Shown piece by piece: positions 47,163 to 56,656 of a stretch of 64,000 nucleotides of DNA; the stretch's first letter is position 1, and each line of letters opens with the position of its first letter. The notes below the pieces were generated by a model that ran no database searches, was not told the DNA's origin, and saw nothing but the letters and a program-made list of their open reading frames with translations. A program made the translations under genes and the position numbers. Origin of the DNA: Nodularia spumigena CCY9414 (GTDB taxonomy: Bacteria; Cyanobacteriota; Cyanobacteriia; Cyanobacteriales; Nostocaceae); contig NZ_CP007203.1 in assembly GCF_000340565.2 (NCBI RefSeq), positions 4,403,989 to 4,467,988 of the forward strand. Direction: 5' to 3'.

Positions 47163-47903
47163 ATGCCTATTTTTGAAATTATCTGCCTTGCCAAATCTAC
47201 TAAGCATGGCGGAATTTGTATTGCTGGTTTGAAAACAGATGGTTCGGGTTGGCTGCGTCCAGTCTCTAATAAAAGAGATGGTACTCTATACCCAGAGCAT
47301 TATACTCTAACCAATGACAGTGAACCTCAACTTTTTGACATTATCAGAATTCCATGTACTAAACCTGAGCCAAAATGCCACCAACCTGAAAATTGGTTAA
47401 TAGATTCTAGGAAATCATGGGAAGTATTAGGAAGTTTAACTTTAAGTCAAGCTAGAAGGTTGCTAAGTCCAGAAATTCAAAGACATTCTTCTCCAGAACT
47501 GTTAGGTACTTCAGATAAACAAATTTGTTATGAAAATCTGGAAAAATCACCTGTTCAGTCTTCATTAGCACTGATAAAACCGGAAAAAGTTCAGTGGCAA
47601 GTTAAAACAATCGATAAGAAAAAATTCAGGTGTCTTTTCTCTTTATCTGGAAATTCTTATGATTTACCGATTACAGATTCTATATGGACAGATAAACTTG
47701 ATTATTTTGAAGAAGGAATATATTCTTGTGAAGAAGTGATAGAAGAGTTAAAATTGCATCAGTTTGAGCCGGATAAATTCAGACTGACTATTAGCTTAAG
47801 CGAACCTTTCATACCTTCTGGGCAAGAAAAAAAGTTTTGCTATAAATTAGTGGCAGCAGTCATAAATGTTGCAGATGTGAAGCAACGCTTAGGATGGCTT
47901 TAA
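47163..47903 (+). CDS. Dual OB-fold domain protein
   Basis: A 246-residue protein resembling the family named dual-OB-domain proteins. The first half reads FEIICLAKSTKHGGICIAGL and GSGWLRPVSNKRDGTLYPEH; the second repeats an OB-like pattern (FRCLFSLSGNSYDLPITDSI, then WTDKLDYF). OB folds usually bind nucleic acid or oligonucleotides. It lies 37 bp after the second DUF488 gene on the same strand, so the three form one apparent operon. The gap carries only a weak ribosome-binding site. I cannot assign a precise function. Confidence 0.75.
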   Translation: MPIFEIICLAKSTKHGGICIAGLKTDGSGWLRPVSNKRDGTLYPEHYTLTNDSEPQLFDIIRIPCTKPEPKCHQPENWLIDSRKSWEVLGSLTLSQARRLLSPEIQRHSSPELLGTSDKQICYENLEKSPVQSSLALIKPEKVQWQVKTIDKKKFRCLFSLSGNSYDLPITDSIWTDKLDYFEEGIYSCEEVIEELKLHQFEPDKFRLTISLSEPFIPSGQEKKFCYKLVAAVINVADVKQRLGWL

Positions 47904-47951
47904 ACTTGAATTATGTTTTGGAACTATAACTTGAAGCAGTTAAAATTGGCC

Positions 47952-48557
47952 TTACCAAACTTGACTTAAATCTAAAATAAACTCAGGTAGTAACGGCTCA
48001 CCGCAAAGGGTTTTAGGGTGATCTAATTCCTCAACCGCAGTATTGGGACGATAGATAAAAACTTGGCGTTGCTTTCTATCAATTAACCAACCAAGTTGCG
48101 TGCCATTATCTATATACTCTTGCATCTTGTCTTGCAAAATTCGCAAGTTATCACTCTCAGAACGCAATTCAATGACAAACTCAGGACATATTGGGGCAAA
48201 TTTCTTTCGCAGTTCCGGTGATATAGCTTCCCAACGTGTGCATTTTATCCATGCTGCATCGGGAGAACGAACCGCGCCATTAGGTAAGGTAAATCCACCA
48301 CTGGAACCAAACCCAATACCTGTACCATCTTGCTTTGTCCACGCCCACAACTGGCCAATTAAGTTAAAATTGCGCTCATCGGTTTCTGAACCAGTGGGGG
48401 ACATAATCATTAATTCTCCAGCAGCATTGCGTTCAATACGAAAATCACGGTTGATCTGACAAAATTCATAAAATTGATCATCGGTCATGGCGATCGCAGG
48501 TGGCATCTGCAAGACCATTGGTACAATTTCTGTGATTACAGGTAAGTTAGTAGTCAT
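47952..48557 (-). CDS. Uma2 family (DUF820) PD-(D/E)XK nuclease-like protein
   Basis: A 201-residue protein of the Uma2 family, which is abundant in cyanobacteria. The nuclease-like core is present: MTDDQFYEFCQINRDFRIER, VRSPDAAWIKCTRW (aspartate), FVIELRSESDNLRILQDKMQ (Glu-x-Arg) and NGTQLGWLIDRKQRQVFIYR. The real substrate is unknown. It converges with the dual-OB gene. Confidence 0.9.
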   Translation of the reverse strand: MTTNLPVITEIVPMVLQMPPAIAMTDDQFYEFCQINRDFRIERNAAGELMIMSPTGSETDERNFNLIGQLWAWTKQDGTGIGFGSSGGFTLPNGAVRSPDAAWIKCTRWEAISPELRKKFAPICPEFVIELRSESDNLRILQDKMQEYIDNGTQLGWLIDRKQRQVFIYRPNTAVEELDHPKTLCGEPLLPEFILDLSQVW

Positions 48558-48690
48558 ATCACATCAAGATTTGTCCAGTATTAATAGCATATAAAAAATT
48601 TTAAGGGTGGTTGTAAAACCACCCCTCTAATCCCCTCATATTTAGAATTTACTGGCAACACCCTGATTGCAATACTTTTCGGTTAAGGAA

Positions 48691-48720
48691 TGTAGAGACG
48701 TTCCATGGAACGTCTCTACA
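48691..48720. repeat. 30-bp dispersed palindrome, copy 5 (perfect)
   Basis: tgtagagacgttcca followed by its exact reverse complement tggaacgtctctaca makes a perfect 30-bp palindrome between the Uma2 gene and ndhD. It is the most symmetrical member of the family of five. Confidence 0.85.
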
Positions 48721-48782
48721 AGGGTTTTCGGCTCACGAATTTGCTCCCACCGAACAGTATTGACCCGGATTGGGTATTATAT

Positions 48783-50396
48783 TTACTCTGAGAGATTAAC
48801 TAAAGTATCAATTTCAGATGAAGCTAAGGTTGGTGCAGTGAAGATAGTCGAGTACAGACTTGCGGGTTGCTGACGAGCGAATACTGGTAGAACTTGACGC
48901 GCATGAGCTGCTAGTTCCACTGCTTTCACATCGTAAGTCTGCGTAACTAACTTGGGATAGAAACCGATACCGATGATGGGAATGATCAAACAAGCGGTGA
49001 TAAACAATTCACGGGGTTTGATGTCAGCAACTACAGTATCTAGATGTAATTCTGCGTTTTGTTCACCGTAGAATACTTGGCGCAGCATCGAGAGTAGGTA
49101 AATTGGAGTTAAAATGACACCAACCGCCGACAACAGGATGACTACAATTTTGAAGCTGGAACTGTAAACATCGCTGGAAGCGATACCGAGGAACACCATC
49201 AACTCACCCACAAAGCCACTCATTCCGGGTAAAGCTAGAGAAGCCATTGCACCAATTGTAAATACTGCGAAGGTTCTGGGCATTACTTTGGCCATACCGC
49301 CCATTTTGTCCATCATCAAGGTGTGGGTACGTTCGTAAGTTACACCAGATAAGAAGAACAAGCTAGCAGCAATTAAACCGTGGGAAACCATCTGTAATAC
49401 AGCACCGCTAATCCCAATCTCTGTATAAGATGCTATGCCGATTAAGACAAATCCCATGTGGGCAATTGAGGAGTAAGCCAAGCGGCGTTTGAGATTTGTT
49501 TGGGCAAAGGCGCAGCAAGCACCGTAGACAATGTTAACTACACCTAATACTGCTAAGACTGGGGCAAAGTAAACATGGGCATTAGGCAACATTTCAACGT
49601 TGAAGCGGATGAGTGCATAACCACCCATTTTTAACAACACACCAGCCAAAATCATGGAACCAGGTGCAGATGCTTCGCCGTGGGCATCAGGTAGCCAAGT
49701 GTGTAAGGGGAAGATGGGCATCTTCACACCAAAGGCGATTAAGAATCCTGCATAAGTTAATAATTCTAAGGCTTTGGGGTATTGCTTCATTCCCAGAGTC
49801 GCCATGTCGAAGGTGACGGTATCTCCTGAGAATGCCATTGCAAAACCAGCTACTAAGATAAATATTGATGCTGCGGCTGTATAGAGAATAAATTTAGTAG
49901 CTGCGTAACGGCGCTTTGGACCTCCCCAGATGGAAATTAGCAGGTACACAGGTACTAACTCGATTTCCCACATTAGGAAGAATAATAGCAAGTCTTGGGC
50001 GACAAATACGCCAATCTGGGCGCTGTACATCACCAACATCAAGGCATAAAACAATCGCGGCTTAGTGGTGACTTTCCAGGCCGCGAAGATTGCCAGTGTG
50101 TTAATTAAGCCGGTTAATAAAAGTAAGGGCATTGATAAACCATCAACACCAACAGACCAATTTAAACCTAACTGTGGAACCCAAGCATAGTTTTCTACGA
50201 GTTGCAGTGTGGGGTTTTGGAAGTCGTAGCTATACCAAAAGGCAGAAATTATCAGGGCAAAATCGGCGATCGCCACTCCCAAACCATACCAGCGAACGGT
50301 TTTGCCTTCTTTATCTGGGATTAAAGGGATGGCTAAGGCAGCCACCAGGGGCAATAAAATTATGGCTGACAGCCAGGGAAATTCAATAGCATTCAT
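48783..50396 (-). CDS. ndhD: NAD(P)H-quinone oxidoreductase chain 4
   Basis: A 537-residue antiporter-like membrane subunit of NDH-1 with about 14 hydrophobic segments. Key parts are [38 protein letters not shown] and [20 protein letters not shown] with the conserved charged residues for proton pumping. It starts at ATG 50396 ([11 protein letters not shown]); a TTG 12 bp upstream is less likely. The sequence fits the NdhD1/D2 respiratory and cyclic type more than the NdhD3/D4 CO2-uptake type. It is monocistronic here, with no ndhF beside it. Confidence 0.95.
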   Translation of the reverse strand: MNAIEFPWLSAIILLPLVAALAIPLIPDKEGKTVRWYGLGVAIADFALIISAFWYSYDFQNPTLQLVENYAWVPQLGLNWSVGVDGLSMPLLLLTGLINTLAIFAAWKVTTKPRLFYALMLVMYSAQIGVFVAQDLLLFFLMWEIELVPVYLLISIWGGPKRRYAATKFILYTAAASIFILVAGFAMAFSGDTVTFDMATLGMKQYPKALELLTYAGFLIAFGVKMPIFPLHTWLPDAHGEASAPGSMILAGVLLKMGGYALIRFNVEMLPNAHVYFAPVLAVLGVVNIVYGACCAFAQTNLKRRLAYSSIAHMGFVLIGIASYTEIGISGAVLQMVSHGLIAASLFFLSGVTYERTHTLMMDKMGGMAKVMPRTFAVFTIGAMASLALPGMSGFVGELMVFLGIASSDVYSSSFKIVVILLSAVGVILTPIYLLSMLRQVFYGEQNAELHLDTVVADIKPRELFITACLIIPIIGIGFYPKLVTQTYDVKAVELAAHARQVLPVFARQQPASLYSTIFTAPTLASSEIDTLVNLSE

Positions 50397-50648
50397 TACT
50401 TCTGACAATCGATTTACCTTTTTGGTTATGATTTCATTATATTAAGGAATGTGTATTTTTGTAAATATTATTTATCCCTAATCTTGACTTTTTGAGTAAA
50501 TTTTAGGAATAAATACTTACCAATTCCTGTCAAAACCATTCTAGATGTAAACTTTTGCAACGTCAATACAAAAATATATATAAAAAAAGTGACTAAAGTC
50601 ACCAATTTAAGTTATGATATATTGCGTTTTGGACAAATACGAAGAATT

Positions 50649-51161
50649 TCAAACAATCCGATTTACAATTGTCCAGACTTCCCCATCTGAGCGCACATAG
50701 GGAACTGAGATGGTCTTGAACCCTGTAATGAAGGGCTTGTAGTAGACTTGCCAATACATGGGACTCAAATAATCAGCGCAAGATTTTAGTAGACGGATTT
50801 CTGTGGACAGTTCTGCGGCTAGTTGATTAATGCGTTGGGCATGAACCTGAGCTACTTCTCTGGCTTGTTCTAATTCTTGCTCTTGGGTAAGTTGCTGGGA
50901 TTGTTTTTGCCAATGTTCTAATTGTGCTTGTTTGTATTGTCGCTGTATTTCCAGCGCTGCGATCGCATCGTCTATACCCTTGAGTTCTATAGATAATTGG
51001 GCATTTTCTCTGGCTTGGCGGCGACAAGCTTCCACCATTGCTGAGGGTGAATCATTCTTCCCAGATAAGACATTATTAATACTCAGGGTAGCCCGTTCTT
51101 GCTGAAGCGCCTGAATTTCTGAGTTGAGGGTGGTGATTTCTGTATGAATTTGGTTAATCAT
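50649..51161 (-). CDS. Hypothetical coiled-coil protein
   Basis: A 170-residue protein, not recognised. Residues 1-45 (IHTEITTLNSEIQALQQERA) and 60-125 (IALEIQRQYKQAQLEHWQKQ, QLTQEQELEQAREVAQVHAQ) are long heptad-like helices. A C-terminal globular part ends YVRSDGEVWTIVNRIV. No signal peptide or membrane helix is seen. The gene starts 6 bp after the thrB stop, so the two are probably co-transcribed. The gap downstream, between it and the ndhD start, is AT-rich and without features. Confidence 0.7.
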   Translation of the reverse strand: MINQIHTEITTLNSEIQALQQERATLSINNVLSGKNDSPSAMVEACRRQARENAQLSIELKGIDDAIAALEIQRQYKQAQLEHWQKQSQQLTQEQELEQAREVAQVHAQRINQLAAELSTEIRLLKSCADYLSPMYWQVYYKPFITGFKTISVPYVRSDGEVWTIVNRIV

Positions 51162-51167
51162 GACGGT

Positions 51168-52085
51168 TTATCCTTGGTAGCTTGCACCTTGGGTATCCAG
51201 AGAAAGCGATCGCACTGTGGCTGTAATTCCGGTTGATTGCCAAGCTGATAACATCGCCGCTTCTACAGCCTGGGAATGTAACTGATCTACTAAGGCTAAC
51301 AGTGTCGGTCCTGCGCCACTAATTACCATCCCATAAGCACCAGCTTTCATTGCAGCTGCATTCACAGCATCGTAACCAGGAATCAAAGCTTGGCGATATG
51401 GTTGATGCAATCTATCTTGTAAAGCTGTGCTTAACCATTCTCCCTTACCTGTTTGCAAACCGCGCAACAATAACCCCAGATGTGCTGTGTTGAAAATTGC
51501 ATCTGCACGACTGACTTGAGTGGGTAAAACTTGCCGTGCTTCACTGGTGGAAAGCTCAAAATCAGGAATAGCTAGCACTGGGACAATATCTTCATTCCAG
51601 GGAATATCGCAAATTGCCCAATTATCGGCACTGGTAGCAGCCAGACGACATCCCCCCAATAGGGCTGGAACTACATTATCAGGATGTCCTTCCATTGCGA
51701 TCGCTAATTCCATCACCTGTAATTGAGTCAAAGGCGCACCCGCCAGTTGATTAGCGCCGACTAAACCGCCGACAATGGCTGTCGCTGAACTACCCAAACC
51801 TCTGGCTAAGGGTACACCAAGCTGAATTTCCATTTTTACCGATGGCGGTGTTTGTCCTATATATTGATATAACTTGACAAAAGCCTGATAGAGCAGATTA
51901 CTTTCATCAGTTTGCACCCGTTCAGCTTCTGCACCTGTGACATCAATAATTAATCCACCCTCATCGAGGCGAGTGAATTTGAATTTGTTGTACAGCGTTA
52001 AAGCTGCACCGATACAGTCAAAACCAGGCCCTAAGTTAGCTGTAGTGGCGGGAACGGTAACAGTGATACTAGAAATAACAGACAT
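51168..52085 (-). CDS. thrB: Homoserine kinase
   Basis: A 305-residue GHMP-family kinase that phosphorylates homoserine in threonine synthesis. It starts at ATG 52085 ([19 protein letters not shown]) with GGAGAG upstream; an ATG 57 bp earlier is rejected. Motif 1 is [20 protein letters not shown], the ATP loop is [20 protein letters not shown], and motif 3 is [16 protein letters not shown]. Other threonine genes are not adjacent. Confidence 0.96.
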   Translation of the reverse strand: MSVISSITVTVPATTANLGPGFDCIGAALTLYNKFKFTRLDEGGLIIDVTGAEAERVQTDESNLLYQAFVKLYQYIGQTPPSVKMEIQLGVPLARGLGSSATAIVGGLVGANQLAGAPLTQLQVMELAIAMEGHPDNVVPALLGGCRLAATSADNWAICDIPWNEDIVPVLAIPDFELSTSEARQVLPTQVSRADAIFNTAHLGLLLRGLQTGKGEWLSTALQDRLHQPYRQALIPGYDAVNAAAMKAGAYGMVISGAGPTLLALVDQLHSQAVEAAMLSAWQSTGITATVRSLSLDTQGASYQG

Positions 52086-52252
52086 CTGCAAATACTCTCC
52101 AATCATCAACCAGCATCTCATGTTAAGGGGTGATTTGCTCAAGAGTCTTGCTAATTGCGGCTAGGTATGGTTTGTAAAACAGAATATAGGAGTAAGCGAT
52201 CGCTTATAAATTTTTTAACGAACTTTCTCAATTATGTGTAAAACTGCTTTGA

Positions 52253-52585
52253 ATGAGTTTAATTGACCGTGAACTAACTCTTGACACTAAACACGTTGCC
52301 AAGCATCTCCCAGATACTCCTCAAATGCAACAGCTACTCCAAAAAGAAGGAAGCGCTCATATATTTATTGATGAAGCGACAATATATATACTTGCTCAAG
52401 CAATCATAGAGCAAGGAGAATTTACAGGGATGATTCGCGGACATGAACGCTATGGATTATACTTTACCGAACCAATTGGATATCGTCTCAGTATTGATGG
52501 CGGTAAAATCCCACTTTATTACGCTGAAATGAAAGTAAAAGGAAACAAATACCATGTTATCCCACGCACAAAACCTAGTAGATAA
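52253..52585 (+). CDS. Small hypothetical protein, possible toxin-like domain
   Basis: A 110-residue protein. The first part is helical (RELTLDTKHVAKHLPDTPQM). The conserved-looking part is ILAQAIIEQGEFTGMIRGHE followed by RYGLYFTEPIGYRLSIDGGK, IPLYYAEMKV and YHVIPRTKPSR. The sequence resembles the small DUF6972-type cyanobacterial proteins and the C-terminal part of some secreted toxins, from memory only. The 3' end overlaps the next gene by 32 bp, so the two are a tightly linked pair. Confidence 0.65.
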   Translation: MSLIDRELTLDTKHVAKHLPDTPQMQQLLQKEGSAHIFIDEATIYILAQAIIEQGEFTGMIRGHERYGLYFTEPIGYRLSIDGGKIPLYYAEMKVKGNKYHVIPRTKPSR

Positions 52586-52802
52586 TTGGGAATTCTCGGA
52601 GCTATGGATAGATCCCACGGCTTCACCTCCATACGTTCTGATTTTATTAAGCGACAGTTCCGGTAAAAGCTGTGTTTACGATCCAAATCAGAATTATCAG
52701 TTGGCATTTTCTAGTGACAGCTATGAAGAAGCAAAACTTTGGCTACTTGAAGATGAATATGAACGAGTCGAAGGAAGATTAACAGCTTCAGTTGCAGCAT
52801 GA
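52554..52802 (+). CDS. Small acidic protein partnered with the preceding gene
   Basis: An 82-residue acidic protein, not recognised by family. It reads VDNWEFSELWIDPTASPPYV and LILLSDSSGKSCVYDP, and ends EEAKLWLLEDEYERVEGRLT. The predicted fold is beta strands plus a C-terminal helix. The 32-bp overlap in a different frame with the basic upstream protein is typical of toxin/antidote or other obligate two-gene modules. That role is inference. Confidence 0.6.
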   Translation: MLSHAQNLVDNWEFSELWIDPTASPPYVLILLSDSSGKSCVYDPNQNYQLAFSSDSYEEAKLWLLEDEYERVEGRLTASVAA

Positions 52803-53012
52803 GAAGCTTGTGGCTAGACTTTTCCAACTTAAGGTGGATGATTTTTTACAGGGTGAGCAATACTCGCCCTAGTTTCTGCTAGAAGTTCTCGAAGTGAGCG
52901 ATCGCTTTAAGAATATCTGGATGATTTGCAGTCCTTGAAGGTTAAGATGATGAAGACAAATGAGCGCGTTTGACACATCTTTAACTATTGCGCTCATCTA
53001 GGAACATCTTTC

Positions 53013-53852
53013 ATGCGCCGAGATTCCATATTTTATCAACTATTTCAACAATCCCCGACTTTATTATTTGAACTATTGACAAATCCGCCAGGAAATGCTG
53101 GGGCATATCGCTTTGATTCGGTAGCTGTCAAAGAACCCAAGTTTGAAATTGACGGGGTATTTTTACCACCAGAAAATGAAAGTCCGGGTGTGGTGTATTT
53201 CTGTGAGGTGCAGTTTCAAAAAGACGAAAAACTCTATGAGAGAGTAGTTGCTGAATCTTCATTATATTTCTACCGCAACAGTGACAGATTTAGTGATTGG
53301 CAAGCAGTGATAATTTACCCATCACGCAGTATTGAACAAAGTAATATTTATCCCCATCGTGGTTTCCTGAACGGTAATCAGGTGCATCGAGTGTATTTGG
53401 ATGAATTGGGAGATATTCGTCAATTACCTCTATGGGTAGCATTGATGGTATTAACCACTCTAGACTCAGAACAAGCACCCTCTGAGGCTAAGTATTTACT
53501 TGAACGTTCCGCTTGTGAGGAAGCAGAAACCGCAAGTAGCGCCATAATTGAATTAGTAACCACAATCATGGTTTACAAGTTTGAAAAATTAAGCCGCAGG
53601 GAGGTTGAAGCGATGCTAGGAATAACACTCAAAGAAACGCGAGTTTACCGGGAAATCAAGGAAGAAGGTCGGGAAGAAGGAGTACAAAGAGAAAGATCCT
53701 TCATACTGCGACTCCTAACTCGACGAGTGGGAGAATTACCTCCAGATGTGCGCCAGCGTGTTGAAACTCTCTCTTTGGAACAATTAGAAAATCTGGGTGA
53801 AGCCTTGCTTGATTTTAGCAGTATGGCTGATTTGCAGTCCTGGTTAGGCTAG
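53013..53852 (+). CDS. Rpn/DUF2887 family nuclease with DUF4351 C-terminus
   Basis: A 279-residue protein. Residues 1-190 form a PD-(D/E)XK-type DUF2887 domain: RRDSIFYQLFQQSPTLLFEL, KFEIDGVFLPPEN (Asp) and VVYFCEVQFQKDEKLYERVV (Glu-x-Gln). The C-terminus (RSFILRLLTRRVGELPPDVR, LENLGEALLDFSSMADLQSW) is the DUF4351 repeat. Rpn proteins are DNA nucleases that promote recombination and behave like mobile genes. The stop codon lies inside the left end of a MITE-like repeat. Confidence 0.88.
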   Translation: MRRDSIFYQLFQQSPTLLFELLTNPPGNAGAYRFDSVAVKEPKFEIDGVFLPPENESPGVVYFCEVQFQKDEKLYERVVAESSLYFYRNSDRFSDWQAVIIYPSRSIEQSNIYPHRGFLNGNQVHRVYLDELGDIRQLPLWVALMVLTTLDSEQAPSEAKYLLERSACEEAETASSAIIELVTTIMVYKFEKLSRREVEAMLGITLKETRVYREIKEEGREEGVQRERSFILRLLTRRVGELPPDVRQRVETLSLEQLENLGEALLDFSSMADLQSWLG

Positions 53853-53954
53853 GCCGCAAGGCGGAAGTCAAAATTCAAAAGTCAAAAGTCAAAAAGCTTG
53901 TTCTATAGGCTTTTGATTTATTTCAAATGGTTTATTTCCGCCGTGCTGTACTAG
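53849..53954. mobile_element. MITE-like element with inverted ends, copy 2 (106 bp)
   Basis: The left end ctaggccgcaaggcggaa and the right end, whose complement is ctagtacagcacggcggaa, match the ends of the copy at 23112-23222. Tandem aagtcaa units and taggcttttgatt are in the same order inside. It overlaps the last bases of the rpn gene and ends 12 bp before the thrS stop. Confidence 0.65.
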
Positions 53955-53965
53955 CCTAATGATGG

Positions 53966-55810
53966 TTAGAAGTTCTCGAAGTTAGCGATCGCCTGTTTCA
54001 TTTTATCCACCACTTCATCCACAGGGATAGCTCCCAACTCCCCAGAAGCACGGGTACGGATACTCAAGCTGTTAGATTCCACTTCTTTAGCTCCGATCAC
54101 CGCCATGACTGGGATTTTTTGTTTCTCTGCATTGCGGATAATTTTACCCAAGCGATCGCCACTGGTATCGACTTCTGCACGGATACCCTCAGCCACCATT
54201 TTTGCGGCGACATCCTTAGCAAAATCTAGCTGTGCTTCACCGACTGGTAACAATCTCGCTTGCACAGGTGCTAACCATAAAGGAAAATCCCCAGCGTACT
54301 CTTCAATTAAAATCCCAATTAGCCGTTCTAGAGAACCAAACGGCGCACGGTGAATCATCACAGGACGTTGGCGGGAACCATCTTCAGCTACATATTCTAA
54401 ATCAAAGCGTTCTGGTAAATTGTAATCTACCTGAACAGTTCCTAATTGCCACTCCCGTTCTAAAGCATCACTAAAGATAAAATCTAGTTTGGGACCATAA
54501 AACGCCGCTTCCCCGATTCCCTCAAAGTAATTCATTCCCAACTTTTCCACAGCGCGGCGAATTGCACCTTCGGCTTTATCCCACACTTCATTAGAACCGA
54601 TATACTTATCACTGGCTGGGTCGCGGAAACTGAGTCTAGCTTTAAAATTCTTCAATTGCAGACTCTTAAACACCGACAAAATCAAATCCACCACGTTGAG
54701 AAATTCACTGTCTAGCTGTTCAGGAGTCACAAACAGGTGGGAATCATCCACAGTAAAACCGCGCACTCTGGTTAAACCACCCAATTCTCCTGATTGTTCG
54801 TAGCGGTAAACAGTACCAAATTCTGCCAATCTAATTGGTAATTCCCGATAAGAACGTAACTCACTCTTGTATATTTGGATATGGAAGGGACAATTCATCG
54901 GCTTAAGGACAAAACCTTGCTCTAAAGCTGCGGCTTCCTCATCATCCGACATTAAAGGAAACATATCTTCCTTATACTTTTGCCAGTGTCCAGAAGTTTT
55001 AAATAAATCCACTCTCGCAATATGCGGCGTGACTACAGGTAAATAACCCCGTTTAAGCTGTTCCTTTTTGAGGAAATCTTCTAAAACACTCCGCAACAAA
55101 GTACCTTTAGGAGTCCACAAAGGTAAACCCGGCCCCACTTGTTCGGAAAATATAAATAAACCCAGTTCCTTACCAAGTTTACGGTGATCTCTTCGTAGCG
55201 CTTCTTCTTTGCGCCGCTTATATTCAGCCAGTTGTTCTGGACTTTCCCACGCAGTCGCATAGATGCGTTGTAACTGCGCCTTCGTTTCATCCCCACGCCA
55301 ATAAGCACCGGCTACACTTTCTAATTCAATAGCTTTGGGGTTTAATTGACTGGTGTTTTCTACATGAGGTCCGGCGCACAAATCCCACCATTCATTACCC
55401 AGATGGTAAATTGTGATGGGTTCTTGTTTAATATCTCCCAGGATTTCGAGTTTGTAAGGTTCGTGAATTTCTGAGATTCTTTTTTCGGCTTCTTCCCGGC
55501 TGACTTCTTCCCGAATTACAGGTAATTTGCGATTAATAATCTTTACCATCTCTTTCTTGATGGCTTTCAAATCATTTTCGCTAAATGGTTCTGGACTATC
55601 GAAGTCGTAGTAAAAACCGTTTTCAATCCAGGGACCGATTGTAACTTGCGCTTTAGGAAACAGCTTTTGTACCGCCATTGCCATTACGTGAGAAGCTGTG
55701 TGGCGAATCTGCTTTAATGTTTCCGATTCGCTGGTCCGAGGTAAATAAATTTTTTCAGGCTGTTCTGATTTCACGAGAGATGAATTTGGCGACATCGGTT
55801 GCTGAACCAT
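53966..55810 (-). CDS. thrS: Threonyl-tRNA synthetase without TGS domain
   Basis: A 614-residue class II synthetase. The N-terminal TGS domain is absent, as in many cyanobacteria. The N2 editing domain is present: IRHTASHVMAMAVQ and DLCAGPHVENTSQL. Motif 2 lies around FGTVYRYEQSGELGGLTRVR, zinc ligands lie in MNCPFH, DSHLFV and IHRAPFGS, and the anticodon-binding domain is at the end (LWLAPVQARLLPVGEAQLDF). It charges tRNA-Thr and clears Ser-tRNA-Thr. The start could also be ATG 55795. Confidence 0.96.
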   Translation of the reverse strand: MVQQPMSPNSSLVKSEQPEKIYLPRTSESETLKQIRHTASHVMAMAVQKLFPKAQVTIGPWIENGFYYDFDSPEPFSENDLKAIKKEMVKIINRKLPVIREEVSREEAEKRISEIHEPYKLEILGDIKQEPITIYHLGNEWWDLCAGPHVENTSQLNPKAIELESVAGAYWRGDETKAQLQRIYATAWESPEQLAEYKRRKEEALRRDHRKLGKELGLFIFSEQVGPGLPLWTPKGTLLRSVLEDFLKKEQLKRGYLPVVTPHIARVDLFKTSGHWQKYKEDMFPLMSDDEEAAALEQGFVLKPMNCPFHIQIYKSELRSYRELPIRLAEFGTVYRYEQSGELGGLTRVRGFTVDDSHLFVTPEQLDSEFLNVVDLILSVFKSLQLKNFKARLSFRDPASDKYIGSNEVWDKAEGAIRRAVEKLGMNYFEGIGEAAFYGPKLDFIFSDALEREWQLGTVQVDYNLPERFDLEYVAEDGSRQRPVMIHRAPFGSLERLIGILIEEYAGDFPLWLAPVQARLLPVGEAQLDFAKDVAAKMVAEGIRAEVDTSGDRLGKIIRNAEKQKIPVMAVIGAKEVESNSLSIRTRASGELGAIPVDEVVDKMKQAIANFENF

Positions 55811-56338
55811 TAGCGAAGTGATTACAAAAAGTTAATTTTAGTTGTTGAAGCTGTAAAAAATCTACCCAGGGAGAAGAGGCAGGGGGGCAGGGTGCTGGGT
55901 GCTGGGGGGAAGAAACTTACTCTTAACTCAGCACTCAGCACTTTCCAGTCTGCTTCAAATATAACGAGTTTACTGGCTTTGATTACTGCCAAGTTGACTT
56001 TAAGATTTCAGTTTTATTAAAGCTTTTCTCATAAACCGCAGCAGATGAGTGTTAAGGAGTCAGCACCAAAGTAGGAAATTATGGCGTATTGGCTGGAGAT
56101 ACCTACGGTGAGCTACGTTAGCACCCTGCCGAAAATACTGTGACTGCTATATATCTGTATAGCTTTTGTCTATTTTGTCAAGTTTACACAAACCTTACGC
56201 CAATCTTAATATTACTCTATTTCGTAGCGATTAGAACAGATTTTTCCAGAATCTGTCTGAGGAAAGAGCATCAAAGAATGTTAAAAATTGTAAAAAATGT
56301 TAATATTATGAGGGGAGTTAGAAATATACTTTTTATTT
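55811..56338. other. Intergenic region between thrS and the DUF2605 gene
   Basis: 528 bp without a convincing gene; the short open frames have no family features. It contains a G-rich tract (gcaggggggcagggtgctgg) and a ctcagcact repeat near 55880-55945, the promoter region of thrS, and at 56300-56310 a TAATATTATG stretch with ATGAGGGG downstream that probably serves the DUF2605 gene. Nothing else was recognised. Confidence 0.5.
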
Positions 56339-56656
56339 ATGCGAGACTCGAATTTACCAGGGGCTGAGATGCTGAAAACGGTGTTAGAACCTCTACTGGA
56401 GGATTTTAATGATTGGTTTGCGCGATCGCGTGAATTGTTAGAAACCGGGCAACTCTCATTTATGAGTCACGAGGAGCAATCAGATTTACTTTTGCGAGTC
56501 AAGCAAGCGCAAAATGAACTAAACGCAGCCAAGATGCTATTTACAGCCACGGATGGACAAGTCGGCGTTGAGATGACCATCTTAATGCCTTGGCATCGAT
56601 TGGTAACAGAATGTTGGAATGTATCAATGCGCTTTCGTCAGACACAGGAAGTCTAA
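56339..56656 (+). CDS. DUF2605 domain protein
   Basis: A 105-residue cyanobacteria-specific helical protein: LPGAEMLKTVLEPLLEDFND, WFARSRELLETGQLSFM and VGVEMTILMPWHRLVTECWN are typical of DUF2605. The function is unknown. It starts at ATG 56339; ATG 56369 is a less likely alternative. An ACGCACCC-T-GGGTGCGT hairpin at 56823-56839 lies downstream, before the DUF2973 gene. Confidence 0.8.
   Translation: MRDSNLPGAEMLKTVLEPLLEDFNDWFARSRELLETGQLSFMSHEEQSDLLLRVKQAQNELNAAKMLFTATDGQVGVEMTILMPWHRLVTECWNVSMRFRQTQEV

Noticed and set aside
56140-56367. 75-codon frame before and overlapping the DUF2605 gene
   Set aside because: Composition is that of AT-rich non-coding DNA, and it overlaps a gene with clear family features.
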